A stretch of 38,575 nt of DNA, from positions 1 to 38,575 of the forward strand of contig CAZEFK010000044.1 in NCBI GenBank assembly GCA_964511405.1, given 5' to 3'. The notes under the pieces were generated by a model. It did no database searches. It saw only the letters and a program-made list of their open reading frames with translations, and was not told the origin of the DNA. A program made the position numbers and the translations under genes. This document shows, one piece after another, positions 19,843 to 28,541 of the stretch (position 1 is its first letter; each line of letters starts with the position of its first letter). The DNA is from CAZEFK01 sp964511405 (GTDB lineage Bacteria; Pseudomonadota; Alphaproteobacteria; Elsterales; Elsteraceae).

Positions 19843-22571
19843 TCCTTCATCGCGGCATTGAGATCGAGGGCCACGAGGCGCAAGAGATCATCATCGTTCA
19901 GTTCCGTCACATTGATCTCGTCGCCGCCAGTCAGCAAATCATCAGACAGACGCTTCTTCGATTCGATCAGGGCGTCAATTCTTTCCTCGACGGTGCCGCG
20001 GCACACGAACTTGTGGACCAGGACATTCGCCTTCTGGCCGATGCGAAACGCGCGGTCGGTTGCCTGATTCTCCACGGCCGGGTTCCACCACCGATCGAAA
20101 TGAACGACATGCGACGCCGCGGTCAGCGTCAGGCCGGAGCCGCCGGCCTTCAGCGACAGGACGAAGAACGGGGCCGCTTCGTCCTCTTGAAACCGCCGGA
20201 CCAACTCGCGGCGGTCCTTGACCGCAGTGCCGCCGTGAAGGACCAGCCCGGCGCGGCCGAACGCGCTGCCGAGCAGGGCTGCCAGCGGTGCCGTCATTTC
20301 CTGGAACTGAGTGAAGACCAGCATCTTCTCCTGCCGTGCCGCCACCGCGGCGGCGATCTCGCGCAGGCGGGCCATCTTGCCGCTGTCCGCCTCGTGCCAG
20401 GCGCCGTCGCGCAGCCAATGCGACGGGTGATTGCAGATCTGCTTGAGCCGCATCAGCGTCGCCAGGACGAGCCCCTTGCGCTCGATGCCGTCGGCGGCCT
20501 CGAGCGCGGCGGCCAGTCCCGACACCGTCTGGCCGTAGAGGGCTGCCTGCTTGCGGCTGAGTGGGCAGTAAGCGGTGAGTTCGGTCTTGTCCGGCAGGTC
20601 GGCGATCACCGTCTTGTCGGTCTTCATCCGCCTCAGGATGTACGGGCGGACCAATTCTCGCAGCGGTCCGTAGGGGTTGTGCGGGCGATCGGCCAGCCGC
20701 TTGGCATAGCTGTCGAACTGGCGCGCCGTTCCCAGCAGGCCGGGATTGATGAAGTCGAAGATCGACCACAGGTCGCCCAGGTGGTTCTCCACCGGCGTGC
20801 CGGTCAGCGCGATGCGCGCCTTCGCGGTCAGCGCCTTGACCGCGCGCGTCTGCTTGGCGCCGGGATTCTTGATCGCCTGCGCCTCGTCGAGAACGACCAG
20901 CCGCCAGGCGGTGTCGGTCAGCGCCGGTGTCCGGTGCAGCATGCCGTAGCTGGTGATCGCCAGGTCGAGCCCGGCCAGCCGGTCCGGTGTCAGCGCGCGC
21001 ATCGGCTCGGCGGCGAGCGCCGACGGATGGACGATCAGCACCGCCAGATCAGGCGCGAAACGTTCGATCTCGCTGGCCCAGTTGGCGAGCAGCGAGGCCG
21101 GCGCCACCAGCAGGCTCGGCGGCTGCCCGGCACCGCGCTGGGCCAGTAGCAGGGCCAGGATCTGGATGGTCTTGCCCAGCCCCATGTCGTCGGCCAGGCA
21201 CGCCCCCAATCCCAGAGCGGACAGTAGCCGCAGCCACTCGACCCCGGCCCGCTGATATGGGCGCAAGGTTCCCTTCAGCGCCGGACCCGGGTCGGCATCG
21301 GCGCCGTCGGGAGCGCGCAGCGCCTTGAGGGTGCGCGCCAGCCACGGACCGGCGACGACCTGCGACCAATCCGGTTCGGCAGAAGCGGAGTCGGGCTCGG
21401 CCGTCGTGACGCCGGCCAGCAAGCGCATGGCCTCTGCGAAGGTCAGGCCGTCGCGCACGGCCAGATCCTCCGCGGCCCGCAACTGGGCCATGGCCCGGTC
21501 GAGGCGTCGGCGGTCGACCTCCACCCATCGCCCGCGCAGCAGCACCAGCGAGTCGGTCGCGTCGAGCAAGCTGGCGATCTCGGCCGCGGTCAGCGGCTCG
21601 CCGTCCAGTGTCACCGCGGCCTGGAAGTCGAGCAGGCCGTCGAGACCGACGGCCGTGGGCGGCTGGGCGCCGATGGTCGCGGTGACCTTGGGCCGGGGCG
21701 GTCGGCTGGCGCGCCAGGCCGCTGGCATGCGCACGACGATACCGGCGCTCTCCAACTCGGGCACGGCGGCCAGCAGCTGCGCGGCCTCGGCCGGCGTCCA
21801 GCGCAGGGGGTGGAAGATCTCCCCGGAGTCGACCATGGCCTTGAGCCAGCCGCAGCGCTCGGCGGCGCGGCTGACCGGCAGGAGCAGGGACAGCAGCGCC
21901 CCGCGGCCGGCCTCGCCGGCATAGTCGCGCAGGGCTTGGCCCAGCGGCACATGCCGGGCCTTGCCCTGGTTCGACAGCTGCGTCGTATAGGTCGCCATGA
22001 ATGCGAACGGCAAGGCCGGATCGCTGCGGTTCTCGGCGAGATTGAAGTGCACCCGGCCCACCAGGTTCCAGGCGCCGTTCCGCTGCTTGAGATAGGCCTG
22101 CAGATCGCCGCCCGCCGCGGCGACCGATCGCTCCGCGGCCAGCGCCAGCGCGTCCCACAGGGCGACCAGGATGCCGTCCGTCAGATATTCGGCGCCCGGC
22201 ATCATCGGCGCGGTCAGGATAAGCGTGGCGCGTTCCGCCTCGGCGGGCGGGGGCAGCCGGAAGCGGGACGGCAGGGCGTCCCCGTCTTCGGCAGCGCCCT
22301 GTCGGCACAACGCCGCGACATATCGGGTGGCGACATCGCGCCACCAAGTGAAGACCGGCGGCAGCAGCCGTCCAACCTCCGCGGCGCCGAGCTGCAGCAA
22401 GCCGTCGCCGCTGCCCGCGGCGAACGCGGCGCCCAGCCGGTCCGCCAGTCCGTCATCGAGGACCGTGCCATCCTCGGCCAGCTCGAACAAAAGCTGTCCG
22501 CGCGGCGTCAGGCGCAAGCCGAACCGGCGCGGCGTCGGCGGCGCGTCGTTCGCCATGGCACCGGCCATCAT
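19839..22571 (-). CDS. SNF2/DEAD-box helicase-like ATPase
   Basis: This 910-aa protein has a long N-terminal region (about 1-430) of the kind associated with bacterial SNF2 helicases, then an SNF2 motor. Visible motor motifs are LADDMGLGKT (about 459-468), DEAQ (about 562), and in the C-terminal lobe LKAGGSGLTLTAASHVVHFDRWWNPAVENQATDRAFRIGQ. SNF2 ATPases translocate on duplex DNA and remodel protein-DNA complexes. The gene overlaps its neighbours by four bases on both sides (ATGA), so the unknown 156-aa protein, the helicase and the SWIM protein are made together. The role could be transcription recycling (RapA-like), repair or defence, and the sequence alone does not decide. Confidence 0.93.
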   Translation of the reverse strand: MMAGAMANDAPPTPRRFGLRLTPRGQLLFELAEDGTVLDDGLADRLGAAFAAGSGDGLLQLGAAEVGRLLPPVFTWWRDVATRYVAALCRQGAAEDGDALPSRFRLPPPAEAERATLILTAPMMPGAEYLTDGILVALWDALALAAERSVAAAGGDLQAYLKQRNGAWNLVGRVHFNLAENRSDPALPFAFMATYTTQLSNQGKARHVPLGQALRDYAGEAGRGALLSLLLPVSRAAERCGWLKAMVDSGEIFHPLRWTPAEAAQLLAAVPELESAGIVVRMPAAWRASRPPRPKVTATIGAQPPTAVGLDGLLDFQAAVTLDGEPLTAAEIASLLDATDSLVLLRGRWVEVDRRRLDRAMAQLRAAEDLAVRDGLTFAEAMRLLAGVTTAEPDSASAEPDWSQVVAGPWLARTLKALRAPDGADADPGPALKGTLRPYQRAGVEWLRLLSALGLGACLADDMGLGKTIQILALLLAQRGAGQPPSLLVAPASLLANWASEIERFAPDLAVLIVHPSALAAEPMRALTPDRLAGLDLAITSYGMLHRTPALTDTAWRLVVLDEAQAIKNPGAKQTRAVKALTAKARIALTGTPVENHLGDLWSIFDFINPGLLGTARQFDSYAKRLADRPHNPYGPLRELVRPYILRRMKTDKTVIADLPDKTELTAYCPLSRKQAALYGQTVSGLAAALEAADGIERKGLVLATLMRLKQICNHPSHWLRDGAWHEADSGKMARLREIAAAVAARQEKMLVFTQFQEMTAPLAALLGSAFGRAGLVLHGGTAVKDRRELVRRFQEDEAAPFFVLSLKAGGSGLTLTAASHVVHFDRWWNPAVENQATDRAFRIGQKANVLVHKFVCRGTVEERIDALIESKKRLSDDLLTGGDEINVTELNDDDLLRLVALDLNAAMKE

Positions 22572-23038
22572 GCGTCCTCAACCCCAAGGTCCGGTGGGCG
22601 ACCGGGTTCTTCCGTCGGGCGCGCACGCCTCACCTTGCGAAGCTCGGGTGCGACCCAGTGGGTCCGGTACAGCCGCTCGATCGTGGGATTGCCGCTCTTG
22701 CTGAAGCGCAGCTCCCGCCGCTGCGCCCGCGCGATGTAGGCCGTCTCGCGGGCGGTCAAGCCGCTGGCAGCGCCCCACGCTCGGAACAATCGCATGGCCT
22801 CGGAGATGCGCGACAGATTGCTTTGGACGATGCGCTCGAGATAGTCGACCTGGCCTCGGCGCCATCGGTCCACGCCGCTGGGGTCGAGCCAGCCGATTCC
22901 GACGAGTACATCGATCGCCGACACATAATGCCGGGCCGCGAGCGCCGCGTGGGCTGCCTTGGCCACTCGATTCGCCAGCTCGGCCCTGTTCTTCGGGGTC
23001 ATGCCCATGCCATAGCGCGAGCAGCGGCGTCCGGCCAT
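22568..23038 (-). CDS. Unknown protein heading the SNF2/SWIM unit
   Basis: I do not recognise this 156-aa protein. Its core reads VSAIDVLVGIGWLDPSGVDRWRRGQVDYLERIVQSNLSRISEAMRLFRAWG, then ARAQRRELRFSKSGNPTIERLYRTHWV. It is mostly helical, basic, with no signal peptide or membrane segment. The Arg/Lys-rich middle and the adjacent helicase suggest nucleic-acid binding. It is the first gene of a tightly overlapped unit with the SNF2 and SWIM genes. The start could be ATG 23038 or, with loss of 10 or 12 residues, one of two further ATGs (about 23008 or 23002). Confidence 0.75.
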   Translation of the reverse strand: MAGRRCSRYGMGMTPKNRAELANRVAKAAHAALAARHYVSAIDVLVGIGWLDPSGVDRWRRGQVDYLERIVQSNLSRISEAMRLFRAWGAASGLTARETAYIARAQRRELRFSKSGNPTIERLYRTHWVAPELRKVRRARPTEEPGRPPDLGVEDA

Positions 23039-23127
23039 CGTCTCCCGACAGCCAACGCTGGCTCACGGAGGAAGCCTTGCGCGCTCGGCGGCAACGGCAG
23101 CCGAATCATTGGCGCGGGCGGCGCGGA

Positions 23128-23925
23128 TTACGCGCGGAGCGCCCGGCGCAGGCCGAGCGCCCGCTCGACCACCGCCATCAGCAGCATCGACACCAGGATC
23201 AGCAGCACCGACAGCGCGGCGATCTGCGGATCGGTGCGGAACTCGATGTAGTGGAAGATCGCCAGCGGCAGGGTGGTCACGTGGCTGACCGTGATGAACA
23301 GCGCGATCACGGCCTCGTCGAACGAGACCAGGAAGGCGATCGCGGCGCCGGCCACCAGCCCGGGTGCGGCCAGCGGCAGGGTGACCCGGCGGAAGGTGGT
23401 CAGCGGATCCGCGCCATGCACGCGCGCCGCCTCCTCGGCCGCCGGCTCCAGGCCGGACAGGGCGAGCGACACGGTGCGGACGACATAGGGCAGGGTGATG
23501 CCGACATGGGCCAGCACCAGCCCGGCATAGCTGTCCAGCAGGTCGACCGGCGCCAGCACCAGTAGGATCCCGACGGCCAGGACCACATGCGGGATCAGCA
23601 GCGGCGACAGGAACAGCGCCGCCGCCGCGCCGCGGCCGCGGAAGCGGTGGCGGCTCAGCACCAGCGCCACCGGCACGCCCGCGGCCAGGGCCAATGCGGC
23701 CGTCACCGCGCCCACCGCCGTGCTGGCCCCGAAGGCACGGATGAAATCGGCGTTCCGTGCCACGGCCAGGTAGGAGCCCAGCGAGAACCCCACCGGCGGA
23801 AATGCGAGGTAGGGCCGGGTATCGAACGAGATGACCAGCACCACCAGCAGCGGCGCCAGCAGGAACAGGTACAGCAGGACGATCAGCCCGCCCCAGGCCA
23901 GGCGCTGCCACAGCGGCGCGCGCAT
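23128..23925 (-). CDS. Polyamine-type ABC importer permease (PotC-like)
   Basis: This 265-aa inner-membrane permease has about six helices and the EAA loop EEAARVHGADPLTTFRRVTLPLAAPGL, which docks to the ATPase. The sequence and gene order match the spermidine/putrescine-type importer family (PotC position), which also imports other amines and organic anions. It is the last gene of the eight-gene minus-strand operon and starts four bases after the sister permease ends. The substrate is not known. Confidence 0.92.
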   Translation of the reverse strand: MRAPLWQRLAWGGLIVLLYLFLLAPLLVVLVISFDTRPYLAFPPVGFSLGSYLAVARNADFIRAFGASTAVGAVTAALALAAGVPVALVLSRHRFRGRGAAAALFLSPLLIPHVVLAVGILLVLAPVDLLDSYAGLVLAHVGITLPYVVRTVSLALSGLEPAAEEAARVHGADPLTTFRRVTLPLAAPGLVAGAAIAFLVSFDEAVIALFITVSHVTTLPLAIFHYIEFRTDPQIAALSVLLILVSMLLMAVVERALGLRRALRA

Positions 23926-23929
23926 GCGC

Positions 23930-24751
23930 TCAGGCCTCCGGCCGCCGGACGAGCCGTCCGTAGATCGCCATGACGATGCCGAACAGCGCCAGCAACACCA
24001 CCGACAAGGCGGCGGCCAGCGACCAGTTCAGCGTGACGGTGGCCTCGTTGTAGATCTCGGTGCCGAGCACGAAGACACGGCCGCCGCCCATCAGCCGCGG
24101 CGTCACGAACGCGCTCATCGCCAGCACGAACACCATCAAGAGGGCGGTGCCGATGCCGGGCAGCGACAAGGGCAGGATCACCCGCGTGAACACCCGCAGC
24201 CGGTCGGCGCCGTGCAGGGCCGCGGCCTCCTCATGTTCGGGCTTCAGCCGGCCGAAGCCGGTCAGCACCGACAGGATGGCGTAGGGCATCAGGATCTCGA
24301 CCATGGCGATCACGGCGCCGGTCAGGTTGTTGGCCAGCTGCAGCGGCCGCTCCAGCAGGCCCAGGCCGCGCAGGACGGCATTGGCCAGCCCCTGGTCGCT
24401 CAGGATCACCATCCAGCCATAGGTGCGCACGACCGTAGAGGTCAGCAGCGGCGCGATCGCCAGGGTCACCAGCACGCCGCGCCAACGGCTGCGGCTGCGC
24501 GCCAGGAACAGGCCCAACGGATAGGACAGCAGCACGGCGATCACCGCGACCAGGCCGCCGAACAGCAGCGTGTTGCCGGCAACCCGCCAATAGAACGGGT
24601 CGCCCAGCACCGCGGCGTAGGTGGCAAGGCCGATCCCGCCGTCCTCGGCCGTGACCGAGATGCCCAGCAGCCAGGCCAGCGGCAGCAGGAAACTGACCGC
24701 GATGAACGCCAGCCCGGGCAGCAGCAGGGCCAGGCGCAGCGGCGCCGTCAC
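23930..24751 (-). CDS. Polyamine-type ABC importer permease (PotB-like)
   Basis: This 273-aa permease starts with GTG at 24751, in a GTGA overlap with the ATPase stop. The longer upstream frame only shadows the ATPase gene. It begins TAPLRLALLLPGLAFIAVSFLLPLAWLL, the first helix of PotB-type permeases, and carries the EAA loop EEAAALHGADRLRVFTRVILPLSLPGI. It should form a heterodimer with the neighbouring PotC-like permease. Confidence 0.92.
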   Translation of the reverse strand: MTAPLRLALLLPGLAFIAVSFLLPLAWLLGISVTAEDGGIGLATYAAVLGDPFYWRVAGNTLLFGGLVAVIAVLLSYPLGLFLARSRSRWRGVLVTLAIAPLLTSTVVRTYGWMVILSDQGLANAVLRGLGLLERPLQLANNLTGAVIAMVEILMPYAILSVLTGFGRLKPEHEEAAALHGADRLRVFTRVILPLSLPGIGTALLMVFVLAMSAFVTPRLMGGGRVFVLGTEIYNEATVTLNWSLAAALSVVLLALFGIVMAIYGRLVRRPEA

Positions 24752-25830
24752 CGGCCAGTCCCGGGGCCGGTCTCGGGGTCGGGTTCGGGGATGGCGATGG
24801 CGTCCTCGGCGCGCCAGCCCAGAGTGACCGTCTCGCCCGCCGCCACCGGCCGGCCGCGCGCGAACCGGCTGAGCGTGATGCGGTGGCCGCCCGCCTGGAT
24901 CACGCAACTGACCAGCTCGCCGGTGTAGGTGGCGCGCTCGATCACGCCCGGCACCCGGTTCGGCAAGGTCGAGGCATCGTCGACCAGGTCCACCCGATGC
25001 GGCCGCAGCATCAGGGTGACCGGGCCGGGCGGCAGCGGTGCGGCGACCTGCACCGGCCCGAGGCCCGGCACTTCGACCGCCGACCCGCGTGCGATGCCGG
25101 GCAGGAACGTGCCGCCGCCGATGAAGTCGGCGACGAAGCGGGTGGCCGGCCGCTCGAAGATGTCCTCCGGCGAGCCGATCTGCTCGATCCGCCCGGCCGA
25201 CATGACCGCGATCCGATCGGCCGCGGCCAGCGCCTCGGCCTGATCGTGGGTCACGAAGATCGCCGTGGTGCCGGTGCGGCGCTGCAGGTCGCGGATCTCG
25301 CCGCGCAGCTCGTCGCGCAGCTTGGCGTCGAGGTTCGAGAGCGGCTCGTCCAGCAGCAGCAGGCTGGGCTCGATCACCAGCGAGCGGGCGATCGCCGCGC
25401 GCTGCTGCTGGCCGCCCGACAGCTGGGTCACCCGCCGGCCGCCCTTGTCGCCCAGCTTCACCAGGTCCAGGGCAGCCTGCACCCGCCGCTTCAGCTCGGC
25501 CTTCGGCACCCGGCGCATCTCCAGCCCGAAGCCGACATTCTCGGCCACCGTCAAGTGCGGCAGCAGGGCATAGGACTGGAACACCATGCCCATGTTGCGC
25601 CGGTGCACGGGCACGCCGACGACGTCCTGCCCGGCAACCCGGATCGCGCCGCCGGTGGGCTCGATCAGGCCGGCGATCATGCGCAGGATGGTGGTCTTGC
25701 CGCAGCCCGACGGACCCAGCAGCGCCAGCATCTGGCCCTGCTCCAGCGCGAAGCTGGCGCGGTCGACCGCCGGCGGATTGGCGCCGTAGGCCTTGCTCAG
25801 GTCCCGGGTGACGACATAGGGCTCGGCCAT
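24748..25830 (-). CDS. Polyamine-type ABC importer ATPase (PotA-like)
   Basis: This 360-aa ATPase has Walker A GPSGCGKTT, Q-loop MGMVFQSYALLPH, signature LSGGQQQR, Walker B LLLLDEPLSNLD and the H-switch FVTHD. A TOBE-type C-terminal domain (from about residue 245) ends with DAIAIPEPDPETGPG. This matches PotA/FbpC-type importers. It starts 13 bp after the binding-protein gene and its stop overlaps the first permease start. Confidence 0.94.
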   Translation of the reverse strand: MAEPYVVTRDLSKAYGANPPAVDRASFALEQGQMLALLGPSGCGKTTILRMIAGLIEPTGGAIRVAGQDVVGVPVHRRNMGMVFQSYALLPHLTVAENVGFGLEMRRVPKAELKRRVQAALDLVKLGDKGGRRVTQLSGGQQQRAAIARSLVIEPSLLLLDEPLSNLDAKLRDELRGEIRDLQRRTGTTAIFVTHDQAEALAAADRIAVMSAGRIEQIGSPEDIFERPATRFVADFIGGGTFLPGIARGSAVEVPGLGPVQVAAPLPPGPVTLMLRPHRVDLVDDASTLPNRVPGVIERATYTGELVSCVIQAGGHRITLSRFARGRPVAAGETVTLGWRAEDAIAIPEPDPETGPGTGR

Positions 25831-25843
25831 CGCGGCAGGTCCG

Positions 25844-26908
25844 TCAGCCGCCCATGACTTCGCGGCGGATGCGCTGGTTCATCATGACGTTGTTGCGGCC
25901 GAACCACTGCCAATCGATCGCCATCTGCCTGTTGCGCGTCTCGGCCGACCCGAAGATGCGGGCCGCCAGCTCGGGCTCGAGCTGCACCGTCGAATTGGTC
26001 GGGCCGTAGTACATCGCCGCGGCGAAGGCCTGCTGGGCCGGCGCCGACAGGGCGTGATTGATGAAGGCCTGCGCCGCCGCCGGGTTCGGGGCCTTGGCCA
26101 CCAGGTTTATGGTGTTCACCTGGGGCGCCGTGCCTTCGGCCGGCACTGCGACCGCAAAGGCGCCCTGGCCCTGGTCGACGTTGAGCTGGCCGCGGGCGTT
26201 CCAGCCGATACCCAAATCGACCACGCCGGACCGGATCGCCGTATAGATGTCGGGCTGCGGCTCGTAGGTCTGGGCATTGGCGGCGATCCGCTTCAGGGCG
26301 GCCAGGCCGGGTCCCAGGTCCTGCTTGTAGTCGGCGCCGGCGATGCGCGACAGCAGGGCCAAGAGCACGGTGCCGCGCACGTCGCCGATCGGCAGGCCCA
26401 GGCGCGCGGCATAGGCGGGGTCGGCCAGGTCCATCCAGCTCTTGGGCGGCGTCTTCACCTTGGCCGGGTTGTACAGCAGGGTCAGGGCGTCCTGGGTCAT
26501 CGCCGGTCCCCGCGGCCCCTCCGACCGGCCCCAGGGGAACAGCTCGCTCAGGGTCGGCACCAGCGCCGGATCGAGCGGCGCCAGCAGGCCGTCGCGCGCG
26601 GTCTGCTCGGCGATGCCCAGGTCCAGGATCGCCACGTCGACGGTCGGCCGGCTGCGCCGGGCGCGCAGCATCGCGGTCGCCTCGGCGGAGCCGCGCACCG
26701 GCTGAAACGTCACGGTCACGGCCGGGTTGGCCTGCATGAAGGGGGCGATCACCGCTTTGGTGTAGACGTCCTGGAAGATGCCGAAGAAGCCAACGACGGT
26801 GACGTCGCCCGCCGGCGCGGCGCGCACCAGCGCCGGCGCCGCCAGGGTTGCGGCGGTGGCAGCCGCACCGGCCAGCACGGCCCGACGCGGAACAGGCAGG
26901 GTGGTCAT
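25844..26908 (-). CDS. Periplasmic substrate-binding protein of the importer
   Basis: This 354-aa protein begins VPRRAVLAGAAATAATLAAPALVRA, a likely Tat signal (twin Arg) or lipid-free export signal. The mature part resembles PotD/AfuA-type solute-binding proteins (extracellular solute-binding family 1), with LLAPLDPALVPTLSELFPWG and LVAKAPNPAAAQAFINHAL. The ligand is not readable from the sequence. The ATG at 26908 is chosen because it overlaps the stop of the dipeptidase gene by four bases and gives a full signal peptide. The longer frame to 27124 is unlikely. Confidence 0.9.
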   Translation of the reverse strand: MTTLPVPRRAVLAGAAATAATLAAPALVRAAPAGDVTVVGFFGIFQDVYTKAVIAPFMQANPAVTVTFQPVRGSAEATAMLRARRSRPTVDVAILDLGIAEQTARDGLLAPLDPALVPTLSELFPWGRSEGPRGPAMTQDALTLLYNPAKVKTPPKSWMDLADPAYAARLGLPIGDVRGTVLLALLSRIAGADYKQDLGPGLAALKRIAANAQTYEPQPDIYTAIRSGVVDLGIGWNARGQLNVDQGQGAFAVAVPAEGTAPQVNTINLVAKAPNPAAAQAFINHALSAPAQQAFAAAMYYGPTNSTVQLEPELAARIFGSAETRNRQMAIDWQWFGRNNVMMNQRIRREVMGG

Positions 26909-27930
26909 GCGCGGTCTCCCCAGACGGTGGCGAGCAGGCGCAGCCAGTTCTCGCCCAGGATCTTGCGGACGGTCGCCTCGCCCCAGCCGCGCGCCAGCAT
27001 TGTAGCGGTCAGGTTCGGCAGCTTGTGCACCTTGTCGATGCCGGCGGGCTTGCTGATCTTGGCCGAGCCGAACTCGGTCAGCGTGCGCGCGGTGCCCTTG
27101 TCCTTGTTGGCCCACAGCAGCCACGGCCCGGGCCGGGCATGGTCCTGGCTGTAGTCCGAGCCGATGCCGACATGGTCCTCGCCGACCAGGGCGATGACAT
27201 GCTCCATGGCATCAAGCACGTCCTCGACGGTGGCGTCGTTGCCGGCCTTCAGGCCGGGCGCGAAGAAGCTGGTGCCGATGACCCCGCCTTTTTCGGCGCA
27301 GGCCTTCATCAGCGCGTCGGGCTTGTTGCGCTTCACGTCGCGCAAGGCGCTCGGCAGCACATGGGTCATGCACACCGGGGCCTTCGAATAGGCGATCGTG
27401 TCGGCGGTCGTCTTCAGGCCGACATGGGACAGGTCGCACAGCACGCCGACCCGCGCCATCTCGTCGACCACTTCGCGGCCGAAGCCGGTCAGGCCGCCGT
27501 CGGTCTCCTCCAGATACCCCGCACCGGAATAGTTCTGGGTGTTGTAGGTCAGCTGCATGATGCCGACCCCCAGATCCTTGAAGATTGCCAGGTAGTCCAG
27601 GCGGTCCTCGATCGGCGAGGTGTTCTGCCAGCCCATGATGATCCCGGTGCGGCCTTCGGTTTTGGCCGCCCGGATGTCGGCAACCGTCTTCACCGGCCGG
27701 ATCAGATCGGCATTCTCGGCGAAGCGGTGCGTCCAGCGGACGACTTCGTCGATGCCGCCGGTGAAGTTCTCCCACAGGATGTTGGAGGCATTGACCACGG
27801 TGTAGCCGCCGGCCTTCAATTCTTCGAAGATCGCGCGGCTCCAGTTGCAGGTGTGCAGCGCATCGATCACGACGGCGCTGTCGTGCAGGTCCTGGGCCGC
27901 TGTTGTCATTGCGATATCCATGTCCGTCAT
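26905..27930 (-). CDS. M19 (renal dipeptidase) family protein with altered metal site
   Basis: This 341-aa protein has the M19 membrane-dipeptidase fold, with VIDALHTCNW at the N-terminus, CDLSHVG (His169), CMTH (His190) and HVGIGSDYSQ. In classical enzymes the first zinc site uses HxD and a bridging Glu in an EG motif. Here the positions read HTC (residues 26-28) and GWQN (about 100-103), so two ligands differ. This points to a divergent subfamily whose substrate is not an ordinary dipeptide. Related M19 proteins lie next to glycine-betaine/dimethylglycine genes in Pseudomonas. The gene overlaps both neighbours by four bases within the uptake operon, which suggests it hydrolyses an imported compound. 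Confidence 0.85.
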   Translation of the reverse strand: MTDMDIAMTTAAQDLHDSAVVIDALHTCNWSRAIFEELKAGGYTVVNASNILWENFTGGIDEVVRWTHRFAENADLIRPVKTVADIRAAKTEGRTGIIMGWQNTSPIEDRLDYLAIFKDLGVGIMQLTYNTQNYSGAGYLEETDGGLTGFGREVVDEMARVGVLCDLSHVGLKTTADTIAYSKAPVCMTHVLPSALRDVKRNKPDALMKACAEKGGVIGTSFFAPGLKAGNDATVEDVLDAMEHVIALVGEDHVGIGSDYSQDHARPGPWLLWANKDKGTARTLTEFGSAKISKPAGIDKVHKLPNLTATMLARGWGEATVRKILGENWLRLLATVWGDRA

Positions 27931-28541
27931 CCCGCCTGGCGCTGGCCGGCCAGCGCGCGATCGACGAAATCAAGTCGGTCCTGGCCCCAGAACAGCTCGC
28001 CCGCGACCACATAGGTCGGCGTGCCGAAGATGCCGATCGCCTGGGCTTCGGCCAGGTTGCCCTGCCATTCGGCGGCGATCTCGGCCGGCGGCCGGTCGGT
28101 CACCAGCCGGGCGCCGGCCTCGCCGACGGTGCCGCGGGCCAACGCGCTCAACGTATCCACGTCGGCGATGTCGCGCTCCTCGGCCCACAGCGCCCGCTGC
28201 ACGGCGAACGAAAAGGCCGGCGCGTCCAGGCCGGCGCGCTGGATCGCGATCACCGCCTGGGCCGCAATCTCGATCGTCCGGCACGGATAGAAGCGCGGCG
28301 CCAGGTTGAGCGGCATGCCCAGATGCCGGCGCCAGCGCGCCAGTTCCACCGCGTGGTAATCCTGGCGCGGCTGGGCCCGGGTGCGCAGCGGGATCCCGCC
28401 ATTGGCCTCGATCACCCGGATCGGCCGCAGGTGGAAACGGGCACCGTGGCGGGCCGCGATCGCTTGGGCCCGGGGCGCGCCGAAATAGGCCCAGGGGCTG
28501 GAGATGCCGTAGAAGACGGTCAGGGTCAGCGGGTCAGGCAT
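27927..28541 (-). CDS. DsbA-family/2-hydroxychromene-2-carboxylate isomerase-like
   Basis: This 204-aa protein has a thioredoxin-like fold of the GST-kappa/HCCA isomerase type. The active-site loop reads SSPWAYFG (Ser, no CxxC), and FGTPTYVVAGELFWGQDRLDFVDRAL is the typical C-terminal block. Members use glutathione to isomerise ring-opened aromatic intermediates, so the operon may degrade an aromatic or heterocyclic compound. The start at 28541 is preferred over 28550 because AGGA lies at a good distance. It overlaps the monooxygenase stop and the dipeptidase start. Confidence 0.87.
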   Translation of the reverse strand: MPDPLTLTVFYGISSPWAYFGAPRAQAIAARHGARFHLRPIRVIEANGGIPLRTRAQPRQDYHAVELARWRRHLGMPLNLAPRFYPCRTIEIAAQAVIAIQRAGLDAPAFSFAVQRALWAEERDIADVDTLSALARGTVGEAGARLVTDRPPAEIAAEWQGNLAEAQAIGIFGTPTYVVAGELFWGQDRLDFVDRALAGQRQAG

